Origin: Mastigias papua
Lineage: Eukaryota > Cnidaria > Scyphozoa > Rhizostomeae > Mastigiidae
Direction of reading: 5' to 3'
Assembly (NCBI GenBank): GCA_964019165.1
Contig: OZ025272.1
Span: forward strand, 7,936,493-8,000,492
Length of the DNA: 64,000 nt
Positions within the stretch are counted from its first letter, which is position 1, and the number at the start of each line of letters is the position of its first letter. Positions 30,473-43,273 of this stretch are shown here, in pieces. The notes under the pieces were generated by a model. It did not search any database, had not been told where the DNA came from, and saw nothing but the letters and a program-made list of their open reading frames with translations. The position numbers and the translations under genes are program-made.

Positions 30473-33293
30473 ATGGTTTCCCAGTGGAGGCAGGCTGGTC
30501 TTAGGTATATTATTCTATGTGTCCATAAAGACTCTTCATAAACAAGGAATATTTTATAGATTTTCAGAATACTTTTGAATAGCTCTAGAAGTTTAATTTT
30601 TCATATTATGTTGCAACAGGTTTAGCATCTAAGCGGCATGATAAAGTAGGTATCCTATCGATTAAGGTGACAACTGTAGCTATGTACCAGGGTGCATTCC
30701 ATGCGAACTGTATACGAGAGATGCCGGAGATGCCTAGGAATCAAGTGCTTTTGCATTGAACGCTGAGAAAAGCTTGGTGCACGCCAGAGATCTTTGGGCC
30801 TAGCTAAGTACATGGCCATAGGATTCACTCAGCGCTAAGAGGCATTTTTGAACCGACTTACAAATTGATGGCATATTTGTTGCCAGCAATTTTTGTACTT
30901 ATCGAAATTCGACGTATTTGAAAACATTGAGAATGATACCATGCTCTGAAAGAAGGCAAGGATTGTCTGACATGCTATAAGGCGGGACAGAGCATAAGCA
31001 ACATTTCTGGGTGGGCAAGTGTGCACTTTGCTTTTTGGCTTACACAGGCAAAGACATTTTTGGCTTACAAGACATTTTGTCAGATACATCATGAAAAATA
31101 TTCGATTAATAGCACAATATATGTGTTAAGTCAACTACCAAGAAACAAAGATAAACTTTTAGATTTCTCGGTTATGTTGTAATTTGTACTGTTTGATAAA
31201 TTTGAATGTACCTGTATATGCTTTGGAGTTTTGGTGGCATCAGTTTTGGCAGGGGCCATCCATAGAGGATGTCTGGATTTTTAGGCAATTTTTGATCCCT
31301 CTCCCCCTCTGTCCAGATTTTCTATTGTAAGAGCAGGTCATTTTTATAAGGTTGCCCATTTCCCATGACCACCCTGCCCCTTGTTACAGACATCCTTTAT
31401 GGATGGTTTTGTCACAGTTGTCAACACCAGACATAAAACGGACATAAGTTCAAGAAAAGATTTCCCATGAGACATAAATTGAACATATTTTGAAAACTGT
31501 AAAGAAATAAAATCACATAAAATCAGATAAAACTGTGGTGGGGGACATACTTACAAAGTAAAACACGCTTGGCTATTTCACTTTTTCATAGTACAGCCTA
31601 ACATGTTTCCACAAATATTTAAAATATTTGAAGTGAAAGTTCTACATGATTTATATATTCATATTTACCCCATAGATCTAGTTGTGTCATTTGACATTTC
31701 CATCTTGACTATAGGACTAAGGTGTTAAATGATACAACTAGATTTATGGAGTAAATACAAATGCCAAAAGATACCTGCAGTGATTTTTCAAAACATTGGC
31801 GCCAAAGGTAAATGTTTGCAAGGGTATTGAAAGAATTAATACCTTTGGAGAAAGGACAAATTCCACAACTCAGACAGAGCTGGGGTATACGAATTATGAA
31901 GCACTTATTCTTTCCTTTGCATTGTTGGAAGTAAGGAGGACGACTGCTGGTTTACCCCTTAATGGTTTGTGTACAAGATAGTGTAAACATATTTCTAGTG
32001 AAATGGCAGAGGCAGTGACTTGGGTGAGTGATTGTTTCTCTGTAGTTCCCTAACACACCCTAAAAGCAGCAGACATATTGCATATTCTTAATGTACGTAA
32101 TGATTGCTTTCATATGGTATATGAATCATTTAGAAATTTCACTTTCAATGTTTTAAATATTCATGGAAACATGTGCTAGGCCCTACTATGAAAAGGTCAT
32201 AGCTTCTAAATACTGTAGTATTCTGCAAATATTATTGCAGATTCTTACTTGGGAGGGTGAGATCTATGAATTGATGTATATTTTATCAACATTTGGTGGG
32301 ATCCTTTCTCTTTAGATTAACCCAGATGCTTTGTTACTATCACTATGTTGCAGAAATCAGCTCTTATCCCACACCCTGTCATGCCTTTCAGCAACTTGCC
32401 ACACCCATTTCAGGGTGTGCAGCACTATTTGTGAATAAAAATTTCGAATGTGCACTTGCCAAACTCTTCAGTTTGGCTTGGAGGAAGTTCACTTTTTCAA
32501 CGTAGCGTGTGTAGGATTTTTGTTAAGACTATTTGCTGCACTACTGTAATGACTCAATTAAGTCCCCAGGGGCTTATTTGTCATAAACAATTTGTGGGTG
32601 GGGGCTTATTTGAGGGGAGGGTTTACAAAAGTTAGAGTTCCTCAGGTCTACGAAAGACAAGATTGTATACTATTTTTCAGTGTAGAATACTTTGATTAAA
32701 TGTAGATTGAGAAGGAGAAAGTTGCAAAGACAGCTGTTCACTTCAAGTATTAACACAAATATATAATTAGATCAATAGCTGAATTTTCTATTTTTGTTGC
32801 TTTTGACCTGATAGTAAGCCCAGATAGCCCCATGGGGGCTTTTTCAAGGGTAAGGCTTATTTTTCAGTAGTCATCTTAGGGGTATGGGCTTATATGAGGG
32901 GGCTTAATCAAATGAGGGGCTTAATCAAGTCATTACAGTATATGACAAAGGCAATATTATAAGAAGAATTTAGCAGTAGTTGCATATATATTTGGAGTAT
33001 TTGTGGGCTGCATTTATAGAAGCCCAGGTATGTTATGTTGTTTTCACAGAGCATTTTATTAAGGAAGGGCTGAAGCAGCTTTGATATTGTTTACATTTTT
33101 TATTATAGAATTAACTCCATTCTGGTATTTATTCTCTTTAAGCTACTTACAGTTTTCGTCAATATGTGCTAAAGCTCTTAGAAGATGCTTAAAGCCAGAC
33201 TTGAGAGCAGATGCATTAAAAAGAGAAGACTCAATAATGAAAGTAACTAAATGGAAGGACGGCAAGCCATTGAAGGAGTTCAGTAAGTTTTAA
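30473..33293 (+). CDS. ATP5F1E: Mitochondrial F1F0 ATP synthase epsilon subunit
   Basis: The small epsilon subunit sits in the central stalk of mitochondrial ATP synthase (with gamma and delta). Exon 1 (30473-30504) encodes MVSQWRQAGL plus two bases. Exon 2 (33143-33293) completes GLSYLQFSSICAKALRRCLK and ends KPLKEFSKF with stop TAA. The human protein begins [20 protein letters not shown], an unmistakable match. Total 60 residues against 51 in human; the extra length is a basic C-terminal tail. The donor is TTAG|GTATAT; the acceptor CTCTTTAAG|CTAC has a good pyrimidine tract, and phase 2 is kept. The 2638-bp intron holds three inverted-repeat elements. A donor-like GTAAGT overlaps the last codons (33283), so an alternative 3' exon is possible. 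No canonical poly(A) hexamer was spotted close by. Confidence 0.9.
31256..31406. mobile_element. 151-bp MITE with CCATCCATA(G/A)AGGATGTCTG ends
   Basis: The left end CCATCCATAGAGGATGTCTG and the right complement CCATCCATAAAGGATGTCTG differ at one of 20 bases. The interior is pyrimidine-rich with no frame. No target duplication is obvious. Inside the ATP5F1E intron. Confidence 0.8.
31576..32200. mobile_element. Nested inverted repeats (foldback) in ATP5F1E intron
   Basis: An outer pair of ~65-bp arms, 31576-31642 and 32136-32200, are reverse complements with scattered changes (shared core GGAAACATG plus CTATGAAAA). Between them, 31661-31696 and 31723-31757 form a second inverted pair (ATTTACCCCATAGATCTAG against its complement ATTTACTCCATAAATCTAG) with a ~26-base loop. 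The layout suggests a foldback or MITE pair, one inserted in the other. Confidence 0.7.
32544..32938. mobile_element. TA-flanked MITE in ATP5F1E intron
   Basis: Ends CTGTAATGACTCAATTAAGT and (complement of right) CTGTAATGACTTGATTAAGC are inverted copies. Both outer flanks are TA (32542-32543, 32939-32940), a Tc1/mariner/pogo-type target duplication. Inside, GGGGCTTATTTG-like words repeat near both ends. 395 bp, no transposase frame. Confidence 0.85.
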
Positions 33294-35170
33294 TTTGTAT
33301 TCTATTTGAGTCCATTCTAATCACATGCACTTACTCTAGGTAGTTTCTAGCTATGAGACCATCTTGTATCAAGTTGCAAAAAAACCATTGTTGTTCGTAA
33401 AAGTATTGCATTAGTGGGTGCACACAATATTTTGCCACTAGTACTGACACCACCAGGAGGCTGGATTCAGATCCTTTACCCCCATGCTTTTCCAAGATCC
33501 AAGAAATGTGTTTTACCTTTCATTGTAGATTTTCTCAGATCTGCAACTAATCACTATAATACTCAGTAGATGATGTTATCAGCCACAGGGCTCATTAATG
33601 TCCACAAGCATAAGAGCATCACACTCAGACACAAAATTATAACACCTTGAATTTCTACAGGCACTATTGATCTATATTTAGCTACTGATTGTTGCTTCCT
33701 ACATATATGTGTAGCAGTATTTGGTATAGCTAGGAACCCTGTAAAAACAAGGTTGCAAGTTATCTGCATCTGGCCATACATAAACTCCAGTTTAAATTTG
33801 CAGACACATTTGTTCTCAGATATGTGCTTGCAGGCCAAACACAGTTTTAATTTTAATGAGTCCTCATCAACCCCCCTCCCAGGTATAAACCCATGATGCC
33901 ATCCCTCTTTACTGCACACCATGTAGCACATATAGAATGTATTTTGGAAGATCAGAAAAAGTGATATAAATATTGGTAACACTATTTTATGTTTTGTTTG
34001 CTGTTCAAAAACCCACAACTGTAATCTTTCTATAAAACGCTCTCCATATTAAGAATATATATTTCTCAACCATTTTATATTCTATTTCTATTTTGTCTTG
34101 AACTATGCTCTTCTACAAGCATTTTACCAGTTATGGTATCAATTCTATGGCCAGTAATAGACAGTTTTTGAGTAATGTTTTTTCCTTTTTCAGAACAAAT
34201 CAAAATATAGATGAGATGTATACCTTGTGACTGAAAATTCATTTATCATTTACCAATGAGTGGAATTGTTTTTGAATCAGATTTTGTTGCTTCTCTGATG
34301 TACTTTCCAAGCTAGAAACGTACTTGATTTGTTGTTTTTGCCTTTACTACTCTCAGTTTATTAGCATTGATTGCAAATGTTCGTTGAACAAACTAAGTTA
34401 TGTTCAATTTGTTATATGTTTGCTGGCCAACAATAGTCCAGTGGGTTACAATCAGCTCTTGGCCATTTTGTACAATTTATGACAATTTCATTCAACTTTG
34501 TGAGAATGATACATTGCCATAGTACATGAGATCTAGGAGAGGAATCAGCATATTGGAGTATTGTGGCACATATATGTGATCAGCTATTGCCTCTTCATCA
34601 ATAGTTTTAGTCATACATCACACTGTGCTCACGCTTCCCTCTGTGCTAATGCTTCCCACTGCGCTCACACACCCTTGTTGGCTTAATCCCAGAGCAGTGC
34701 ACGTGCAGCAGTTTATGCTAATGTTTTACTTGACTTGAAGCCACACCTTACCAGTAGAGAAGCTGCTTTGCTTGCACCTGGAAAGTCGGTCTGGTTGTAT
34801 CTCCCGTGTTCATCTTTCAGAATCCAACAGCAGTTACTAGGATCTGGAGCTCCAATGACAGAACTTGTAGAGGTCTCCCAGATTGATGCTTGATATATGG
34901 CACAGTTTTATGCTAAGAAAGGACTGCTTGTGCAGGGAGAAACTTCCCAAAAAGCTCTTCCCCTTATGTAGTTATCTTTAATGCGTCTGTACATCTTTCA
35001 TACACAATGCCCACGAATCTATCAGTACGAACTCGATATTTTCGAGTGTAATTTTCTTGAATGAGCCCAGTTATATAATTTCGAGTGCAGCCATCACATC
35101 TGGAAAAGACTGCGACTGTCATGCTGGATAGTACGTTTTCTTCCCTCTGCCAATGAACTAAATCCTTATT
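33294..35170. other. Intergenic, nothing secure
   Basis: A 151-codon minus-strand frame (34018-33563) has no recognisable domain, poor composition and no splice context; I do not call it. Around 34830-34960 a plus-strand frame reads SGAPMTELVEVSQID behind an acceptor-like CTTTCAG, unassigned. Confidence 0.4.
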
Positions 35171-35179
35171 CCTTTCATG

Positions 35180-35560
35180 ATCTCTCCTTGATAAACTTAA
35201 ATGTTCATGAATACTTTACCAGACAGTCTAATCGTGGCGATTTATTTAGGAATCACAAAAAAATCTTCAGTATCGGTTGAAGTCCATTCGGTGTGTGGAG
35301 GCAAAAGCATGGAATGGACTCCTTGAAACGCTGAATAGCTCTGCCGCTAGAGTTTCATTTAGATGTAATCTTAAGCAATAAATTCAAAACTACATAAATC
35401 TGAATTATCCAGAACTAGATAATGCTGACAGAATTACACTACATGGGGTGTTCTCCTCCTTAAGACATTCCAATATGTGCAAGTTTAGCACTTTTTATAT
35501 TACTAATGTATTGTTTAATTTTTAGTTAAGAATTTTAAAAGTACAGTGAATTGAAATTGA
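35180..35560 (+). pseudogene. LINE 3' tail fragment
   Basis: Relay frames read VHEYFTRQSN, then LKSIRCVEAKAWNGLLETLN, then SFRCNLKQ. These match the C-terminal RT block 'h.Y.TR......iRy.g...WN.Lp.......FK..LK' of CR1/L2-like LINEs. One frameshift and a stop are present. It ends in an AATTGAATTGA-rich tail. The 5' part is missing. Confidence 0.65.
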
Positions 35561-35796
35561 ATTGAGCTGAGCAGCAGTGTCGCATCCAGTCAAAGATTGA
35601 AACATTAGAAATTCACTTGACACTTAGGGTCCTGGGATCTCACACAGCTTTTGCTGTGCATTTGCTGCCACCTTTCCCATAAATCTCACCCACAAATCAA
35701 TAGAAGGAATCCCGAAAATTTTCTAAATAGAATCACAACAATGTCTATGTCGACTGTTAGAACTTCTGTAATGTTAATTGCACACCTGATTAATTG

Positions 35797-35990
35797 AGCA
35801 TGGTTGCCAAATGTTTGAGACCTCTAATTAGATTTGTTTTCTCCCAACCTAACTGACCAATCAGCATGCAAAATAGGCCTAAATGTAGCTGTAGAGCACG
35901 TATTTGGAGAGAATCCTGCATAATGATTGGTCAACTAGGTTGAGAGAAAATAGATCTGATTAGCCTCTTAAACATTTAGTGGCTACCCTG
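35797..35990. mobile_element. hAT-like MITE with perfect 8-bp target duplication
   Basis: The 194-bp element is flanked on both sides by ATTAATTG (35789-35796 and 35991-35998). The two halves are inverted copies over ~80 bp: both arms contain AAATGTTT(G/A)AGA and TTTTCTC(C/T)CAACCTA followed by TGACCAATCA, with a short central spacer. It would fold into a long hairpin. An 8-bp duplication and CA...TG ends point to hAT mobilisation. Confidence 0.88.
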
Positions 35991-36384
35991 ATTAATTGCC
36001 TTAAGGCGTCAAGCACATGTAATGCTATTCGAGGCTCTGCTACCTCATGAACTGCTTTGCTGCTGGTTATTTCATTTCGGCTTATAGCTGACGTACATAA
36101 AGTGCACAAGAACTTTGGGTGGGATTTAACTTCGGTGATGAGAAAGCATGCATCGTAATTTTTCCACTGAAATTTTTTGCCACCAACATTGTATAGCACC
36201 GAAATTTTTAAAATAGAAATTTTATTTTTAATTAAAAATTAGCGTTTTTCATAACAAGATCATTATAAACAGTAATTAATTTACTTTGATAATTTAAGGA
36301 AATTTTATTTTCTTGAAATTTTAAGAAGTTTGATCGTGATATTGTTAATCAACTGCAATCTTTGAAGCGCCGGCATTATTACTG

Positions 36385-36576
36385 TTATTTATAATCATAA
36401 AAAGAGTCATCATCGTCCCCAGTTTCTCCATCAGTTATTACAACGCCCTCAGTTTCATCATTTGCCACCCAGTCAAGTTCTCCCAAGTCCAAATTTCTAT
36501 CTCGAGCAGGACCTCCTAGTACATTGTAATTTTTCTCGATATTTTCCTTCAGTCGCTCAATAGAATCCCTAGATTT
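36385..36576 (-). CDS. Possible terminal exon of an unrecognised minus-strand gene
   Basis: On the minus strand, a strong acceptor (TTGTCTTTTTTCACAG) precedes a 63-codon frame starting KSRDSIERLKENIEK. It ends in an acidic tail (GETGDDDDSFYDYK) and a stop. An AATAAA on the same strand lies ~160 bp after the stop (36226-36221). The first third is charged and helical; the rest is acidic and probably disordered. I do not recognise the family and found no upstream exon. It faces the plus-strand exons at 36758, so one of the two predictions may be wrong. Confidence 0.4.
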   Translation of the reverse strand, partial: KSRDSIERLKENIEKNYNVLGGPARDRNLDLGELDWVANDETEGVVITDGETGDDDDSFYDYK

Positions 36577-36757
36577 CTGTGAAAAAAGACAAATTAAAAT
36601 AAATTTACGTTGTACTGCAGTTTTCAATTAAATTCAAAATTGTTTTAAAATCCCACTACCCTTAACATTTAACACAATAGAAATATTAAACAATGGTGTA
36701 ATAAAGTATTATGTGCAATATTGTCTAATCTGCATTGACATGGGAATTTTCTTGCAG

Positions 36758-38840
36758 GAGGAAGCTCCCATATAGCAAATCGACTTCAAACGAATTTGAA
36801 AGATATTTTTATGAGCCAGGCAGATATCACCACGATGGAAATGTCTTGTATGCTATTAGTGAATACATGAGGTCCAAGTAAAGAAATTACGAATGCACAT
36901 AGGATTTATTTTGTTGACTGATTCAAATACAAAACCAAGTATTTTGACTCAAAGTATATCCTGCATTCTCAGTAGTTGGGGCTTTAAATAGTAGAAGTTT
37001 GTTAGATCTAGGATTTTCGTGTGAGATTGCTCTAAGGGCTTTTTGGTAGTTTAACTATTGGCTCAATATATAAAGCAGATGTTTGACCCTATACAATAAT
37101 GCCATATTGTAGAAAGACATGAATAATGAATTATAGACATTCATGAAGGTTTGAGTCGGAAGCAAGTTTCTAATGTTGAAGAGCATGCCGCAGGTTGTTT
37201 CCAGTTTCTAAAACAGCTCAGACAGATGGAATTTTCAATTTAGATCTTCATCGAGAAGCATTTCCAAAATTTTTACATAGTTAGATAATTAGACTGGTAC
37301 AGTGTCTTTGACCAATTACAATTACAATATCAGATGTAGTAGGCATGGCGGGGGAATAAAAATTGATGTACTTAGTTTTAGTTACATTAAGATGATTTCT
37401 GTCATTCCGGGAACCTATCTGCTATAATCGTTGGGATTATTAATTTTGAGTATAAGAACCACAGCGAACCGCATCAGGATTGGAAGCAATGAACGGTCCA
37501 GTGTATCATTTAGATTTCATTTGTATTTCATTTGTATTTCATTTGTACTTACGACTTGCCATATTAAGACACATCCGAGTAAGTTAAATTTGCATCTAAC
37601 TATCTTTTGACTGATTTTAGTTCCATGTTCCCAATCTGCGCAAGGTCGCTAGTAATTAATTATCACGCACTGCAACAAACGCAAGTAGGCCAGCAGTGTT
37701 TTCTTTGGTGGGCTTTAATTTCGGTGTTAAGATGACTTTTTTCGCATTGCAGGAATCGATGACGTTTAAGTAGATTATCTTGAACCAAAGGACCCATTTG
37801 CATATTTATACTGACTATATATTTTGGGCTTAAATACCCCAGTTTTGTTCTGTTTCTTTTGGAACAAGCTAACTTTGAAAGTTTTTTCAGTTAACGTGAA
37901 CGATACCGAAATTTCCTTGAGCTACCGAAGTTTTACGAATTCTAACGAAATTTATCACCGATGTTGTTTAAACTACAGTTTTTCCATCGAAATCTTTTGC
38001 ATTTAATGTATTATTTTCCACAAAGAGAGATTTGCCTTCAGGCAATGGTCCTGTGACTAGTTGGTATGATTAAAACTGAATAATTCTCTATTCTTGTTAC
38101 TGTTTATACCCCATAAAACATTTCTCCTTATCCCAGCTCACCGTTTTTGTCTAGTAGCATTTCTTATGCTGCCAGGTATCAGTACTTGTTTGTAGCACTC
38201 GCTGTCGTTTTGTTGCTACAGTAAGTTGCCTCAATTACTCTGGGCATAGGTATATTTAGAGACACCTGTTTCAGTTCCACTCATGAGAAGATACAATGTG
38301 AAGCAAGAGAAAAGGCTTCATAAGAGTAACATTGGTCCTAGGGTGCACGTTGCTAAAGCAGCAATTAGATTTAGACTCACATCACACCAGACATTTTTGT
38401 TACTGTGCAATCCATATTTTACATTTTCTCTGATGTACTAAGATGTTAGAAAATGATCGTTTCTCCTCAGAAGGAAGCAATACTTTGTCAGTTATGCCTT
38501 TAGAACTTCTGTGTTTGTCCATTTGTTCAAACACTTTGAAGACTTATTTGAGGTAGGTGAGGACGCAAATATAGTAGGGACTGTGACGGACTTGAGTTCA
38601 TAATGATTATCAGTTCTGGGAAAACCAGGTTATATAGGAGAGTAAAATTACCATATGCTAAAATACCCTCAGGCTAGTAGTGTATAGCGTATTGCACAAG
38701 ATCCATGGCTTCAGCTTGAAGACAGTGCTTCAATGATGCTGACCAACTTTGCTATATATGTGAGTCGTTTAAAGCGCAAAAAGCAAAGACAAAACATCAG
38801 TTCCCTTGTAAAGAGGTTCTGCTGTGCTTATTTAAAATGA
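36758..38840 (+). CDS. Unrecognised gene, C-terminal exons with one membrane segment
   Basis: Four phase-compatible exons: 36758-36871, 38176-38220, 38471-38556, 38701-38840 (stop TGA 38838). They read in order FERYFYEPGRYHHDGNVLYA, then YQYLFVALAVVLLLQ (a plausible transmembrane helix), then RKQYFVSYAFRTSVFVHLFK and FEDLFEVDPWLQLEDS, ending in a basic tail (RLKRKKQRQ). Acceptors CTTGCAG, GCTGCCAG, TCTCCTCAG and GCACAAG are acceptable, and so are donors GTAAGT and GTGAGG. The donor after exon 1 (GTCCAA) is weak; if unused, that frame stops at 36879. Upstream exons were not found and no family comes to mind. The matching phases are the main support. Confidence 0.45.
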
Positions 38841-39050
38841 TAGAAGGAGACTAAGATAAGTTTTGGACGCTTCATATTGTTTTTGAAACATATGTGGCAA
38901 ATCTAAGAGGTTGATTGAAAGGGAAACAGTATGAGAGAGCTTCAGAGTTCTATAACCGATTGCTATTTTGTTGAAATTAAAGGGTTCATTGCAATTCCAA
39001 ATTTGGAGCAAGCCATTAGACCAGTACTTTATCACAGTGGTATCCCTGTA

Positions 39051-39361
39051 CTGTAAATCCTCGAATTAGCCCCCCCTCGAATAAACCCCCCTCGAATAAG
39101 CCCCCATGCTAGAACTTCAAATTGTTAATAAGCCCCCCCCCTCGAATAAGCCCCCACCCTAGGTGATGATGAAGACTGTAATAAAGACTAATGCTTAAAT
39201 ATAGACTGTTCTTGTAATAGTATGGAGAAAAGGAGCTTTGGCAATGAACTTTTTATACGACATTTGTCAAATAATTTTATAAGCCCCCCCTCGAATAAGC
39301 CCCCACCCAAAAAGCAGCAAAAATAAATAAGCCCCCAGGGGGCTAATTCGAGGATTTACGG
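39051..39361. mobile_element. TA-flanked MITE with TCGAATAAGCCCCC repeats
   Basis: Ends CTGTAAATCCTCGAATTAGC and (complement) CCGTAAATCCTCGAATTAGC differ at one base. TA lies on both flanks (39049-39050, 39362-39363). Inside, CTCGAATAAGCCCCC recurs about four times with variants, near both ends. 311 bp, non-coding. The repeats look like subterminal transposase-binding sites. Confidence 0.9.
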
Positions 39362-40081
39362 TACCACAGTTTGAGGATCTACACATAATGGCAGTTTACT
39401 GTTGGTGTTTGCGATCAGATTGTATTGATGTTTGTATCGCAGAAGTTCTAAAAAGAAACTGATAATTGCTGGTTGCTGCTTACAGAAAGTTTTTTCAAAC
39501 TGCATTTCAGCAATGTTTAGCGTCAATTTTTCGTTTATTACTTAGTTTAACATATTTTCTCTTATGTGAAAATTGAGAATAATTCTTTTCCAGCCTTTAC
39601 TTAAAATATTGCATTGTAAGAGACCTTTGTGTTGCAATATTTAAAAAATTTGATGTAATAGAACAAGTCTGATGTGATTTGTGGATCCAACGCGGAGAAA
39701 TTAGGTTGAAACACATGATAGTACTACAGTGGCATGCAAAAAATGTTTAGACTTGCAGGGCCTAAAAAGAATCATCTTCAATATTCAAATTCTAGATTTG
39801 AAATTAAAAGTATTGATGTAAGCATTGGAGAGTACTGCAGTTTAGAAATTTTCCCATAGGAAGAAAAAGAGCATGGAAGTTTAGTACAACATAAAGCGTT
39901 TATGTAGGAAATGAGTGCTGTCCTGAAAAACTTTCCTTATGATTCCGCCGATAATGTCTGCAAAATAGTTGTCTTGTAAATTCCCCTTATTTTTGGCCCC
40001 TGCTTGTTAGGTCTAAGGACATATTACATATCTAAGAAAATTTTCCTACAAATCGAAGGAACATTACATGAACATTAAGTA

Positions 40082-40588
40082 CTCTCCAGTCCAGAATAGA
40101 CGCCCCCCCCCGACTATTTATTTTTTCAAAAAATGCATACCAGGGCATTCTTATTGCAACCCCTCCCCCGCTTATTAATTTTGAGCCAAGAGGTAATTTC
40201 CCAACCAGACCCAAAATCATCCGGCGAAAGTAACTCGTGGTGATTGTCCGCTGTGTTGAAAAAATATTCCCGCTAATTGGGTACTTGTTGCAAGAAGCAA
40301 TTAAAACGGAGCTAATAGTTATGCCAACGATAATGGAATGATGAACGAGGACGATAAACACAATTTTAGCATGCTACAAAGTATACAATAAATGTACTAA
40401 GTTCTTTTCCAAAAAGCTAAAGTTATTATCCAATACATTTGTTGGCCCTCTTCACCTCCGTCTATAGCAGCCCACCCCATCGATATTCATCTAGGAAATT
40501 TTTCCAACTCCCTGCTTATTTACTTTCAGACCTTTTTCCAACCCCCCGCTTATTGCCACCCTCCTCCCTTCTATTCCGGACTGTTGAG
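40082..40588. mobile_element. TA-flanked MITE abutting PGLS
   Basis: Left end CTCTCCAGTCCAGAATAGA and right complement CTCAACAGTCCGGAATAGA; flanks TA at 40080-40081 and 40589-40590. Subterminal words CCCCCCGCTTATT and CCTCCCCCGCTTATT repeat near both ends. 507 bp. Its right end is 54 bp before the PGLS ATG, so the PGLS core promoter or 5' UTR must lie in or immediately beside the element. Confidence 0.85.
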
Positions 40589-40642
40589 TAACGAGAAATT
40601 GACCGCAACGGTCAACAACAACAACGTGCACTTTCTGCTAAC

Positions 40643-41792
40643 ATGGCGAACGTGGAAGTCGCAGAGAATTTGGAAGAGCTCTGTTCACGGTTTGCATCGT
40701 TCGTTGAGGGTATTGCAAAGTCAGCAATAGCGAGTAGCGGAAGGTTTTCCATTGGTTTGTCAGGTGGTAGCTCCGCAACAATCGTGGGAAAAGCGCTTTC
40801 AGACAAAAATCTGAATTGGGAAAATTGGCATGTTTTCTTCTGCGATGAGAGATTTGTGTCCTTGTCCGGTATGTTATATCCAAATACTGAAAAAACTCGA
40901 GAATTTACCTAAGTGCGCTTCTGTACTAGCGTCATGCAAATACATGAAAGCATATTTGAAAATTCTAATTTCTCTTAGCATGTATGTATCGGAGAACTAA
41001 AGAATTTCACAAGCACATAAGTAACGTAGGGTGAAACACCAGATAACACATAGCACAGGATAACACATAACACAGGATGCAATAATTTTACATTAGCAAG
41101 ACTGGATGAAACTTTGACGAAGTTCAAGCGTAGTTCGATTATTCATTATTGTCATGTGAGAAGATGAACGTATCAAGCTTGGCCTCTGATCATATGGTTC
41201 TTTCGTTCCCACAGTAGTTTTCCTTCAATAGCATTGATTGTGTATCTTTTGGTTTGTATGACTAATGGTTGTTCTAAATGTACTGTTTCTCCTTTCAACA
41301 GCTCCTGATAGCAACTATAGCTCCCTTAAGTCACATTTCTTTGATAAAGTTGCAATTCCTGATCAACAAATTTACACCATCAATGATGCATTAAGTCTGC
41401 ATGATGCAACAGTAGATTATTCAAACAAGTTGAAGTCTTTGTTTGGAGAAGCTGGTTTCCCACAGTTTGATTTGCTTGTACTTGGTATGGGCCCAGATGG
41501 GCATATATGCTCTCTTTTTCCAAATCATCCTCTACTTGATGAAAAGGAGACACTGACAGCATTGATTGAAGAGTCTCCTAAGCCACCCCCTCAAAGAATC
41601 ACATTTACTTTGCCAGTTGTCAATAATGCAAAATCTATTTGCTTCACTGTAACTGGGGCAAGCAAAGCTACAATGGTGCAAAAGGTTATTAAGAACCCTT
41701 TGGATAAAAACATTCCTGCATCAATGGTTGTTGCTGATAAGGGAACTGTTTACTGGTTCCTTGATAAAGAGTCTGGGGCACTAGTGAAATGA
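40643..41792 (+). CDS. PGLS: 6-phosphogluconolactonase
   Basis: Hydrolyses 6-phosphogluconolactone to 6-phosphogluconate, step two of the oxidative pentose phosphate pathway; cytosolic. Exon 1 (40643-40868) runs from MANVEVAENLEELC through the sugar-phosphate-binding loop GLSGGSS and the strand WHVFFCDERFV. Exon 2 (41302-41792) begins APDSNYSSLKSHFF and carries the family signature LLVLGMGPDGHICSLFPNHP, including the catalytic-site histidine, and ends at LVK with TGA. About 238 residues against 258 in human; no signal peptide and no key motif missing. Donor TCCG|GTATGT, acceptor CTTTCAACAG; phase 1 is kept. The ATG follows ACAACGTGCACTTTCTGCTAAC and is the first in frame. The TA-flanked MITE ends 54 bp upstream. 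Confidence 0.95.

Positions 41793-43273
<1,481 letters not shown>

Noticed and set aside
33563..34018. 151-codon minus-strand frame
   Set aside because: No domain, no splice context, irregular hydrophobic pieces; length alone is not enough in AT-rich DNA.
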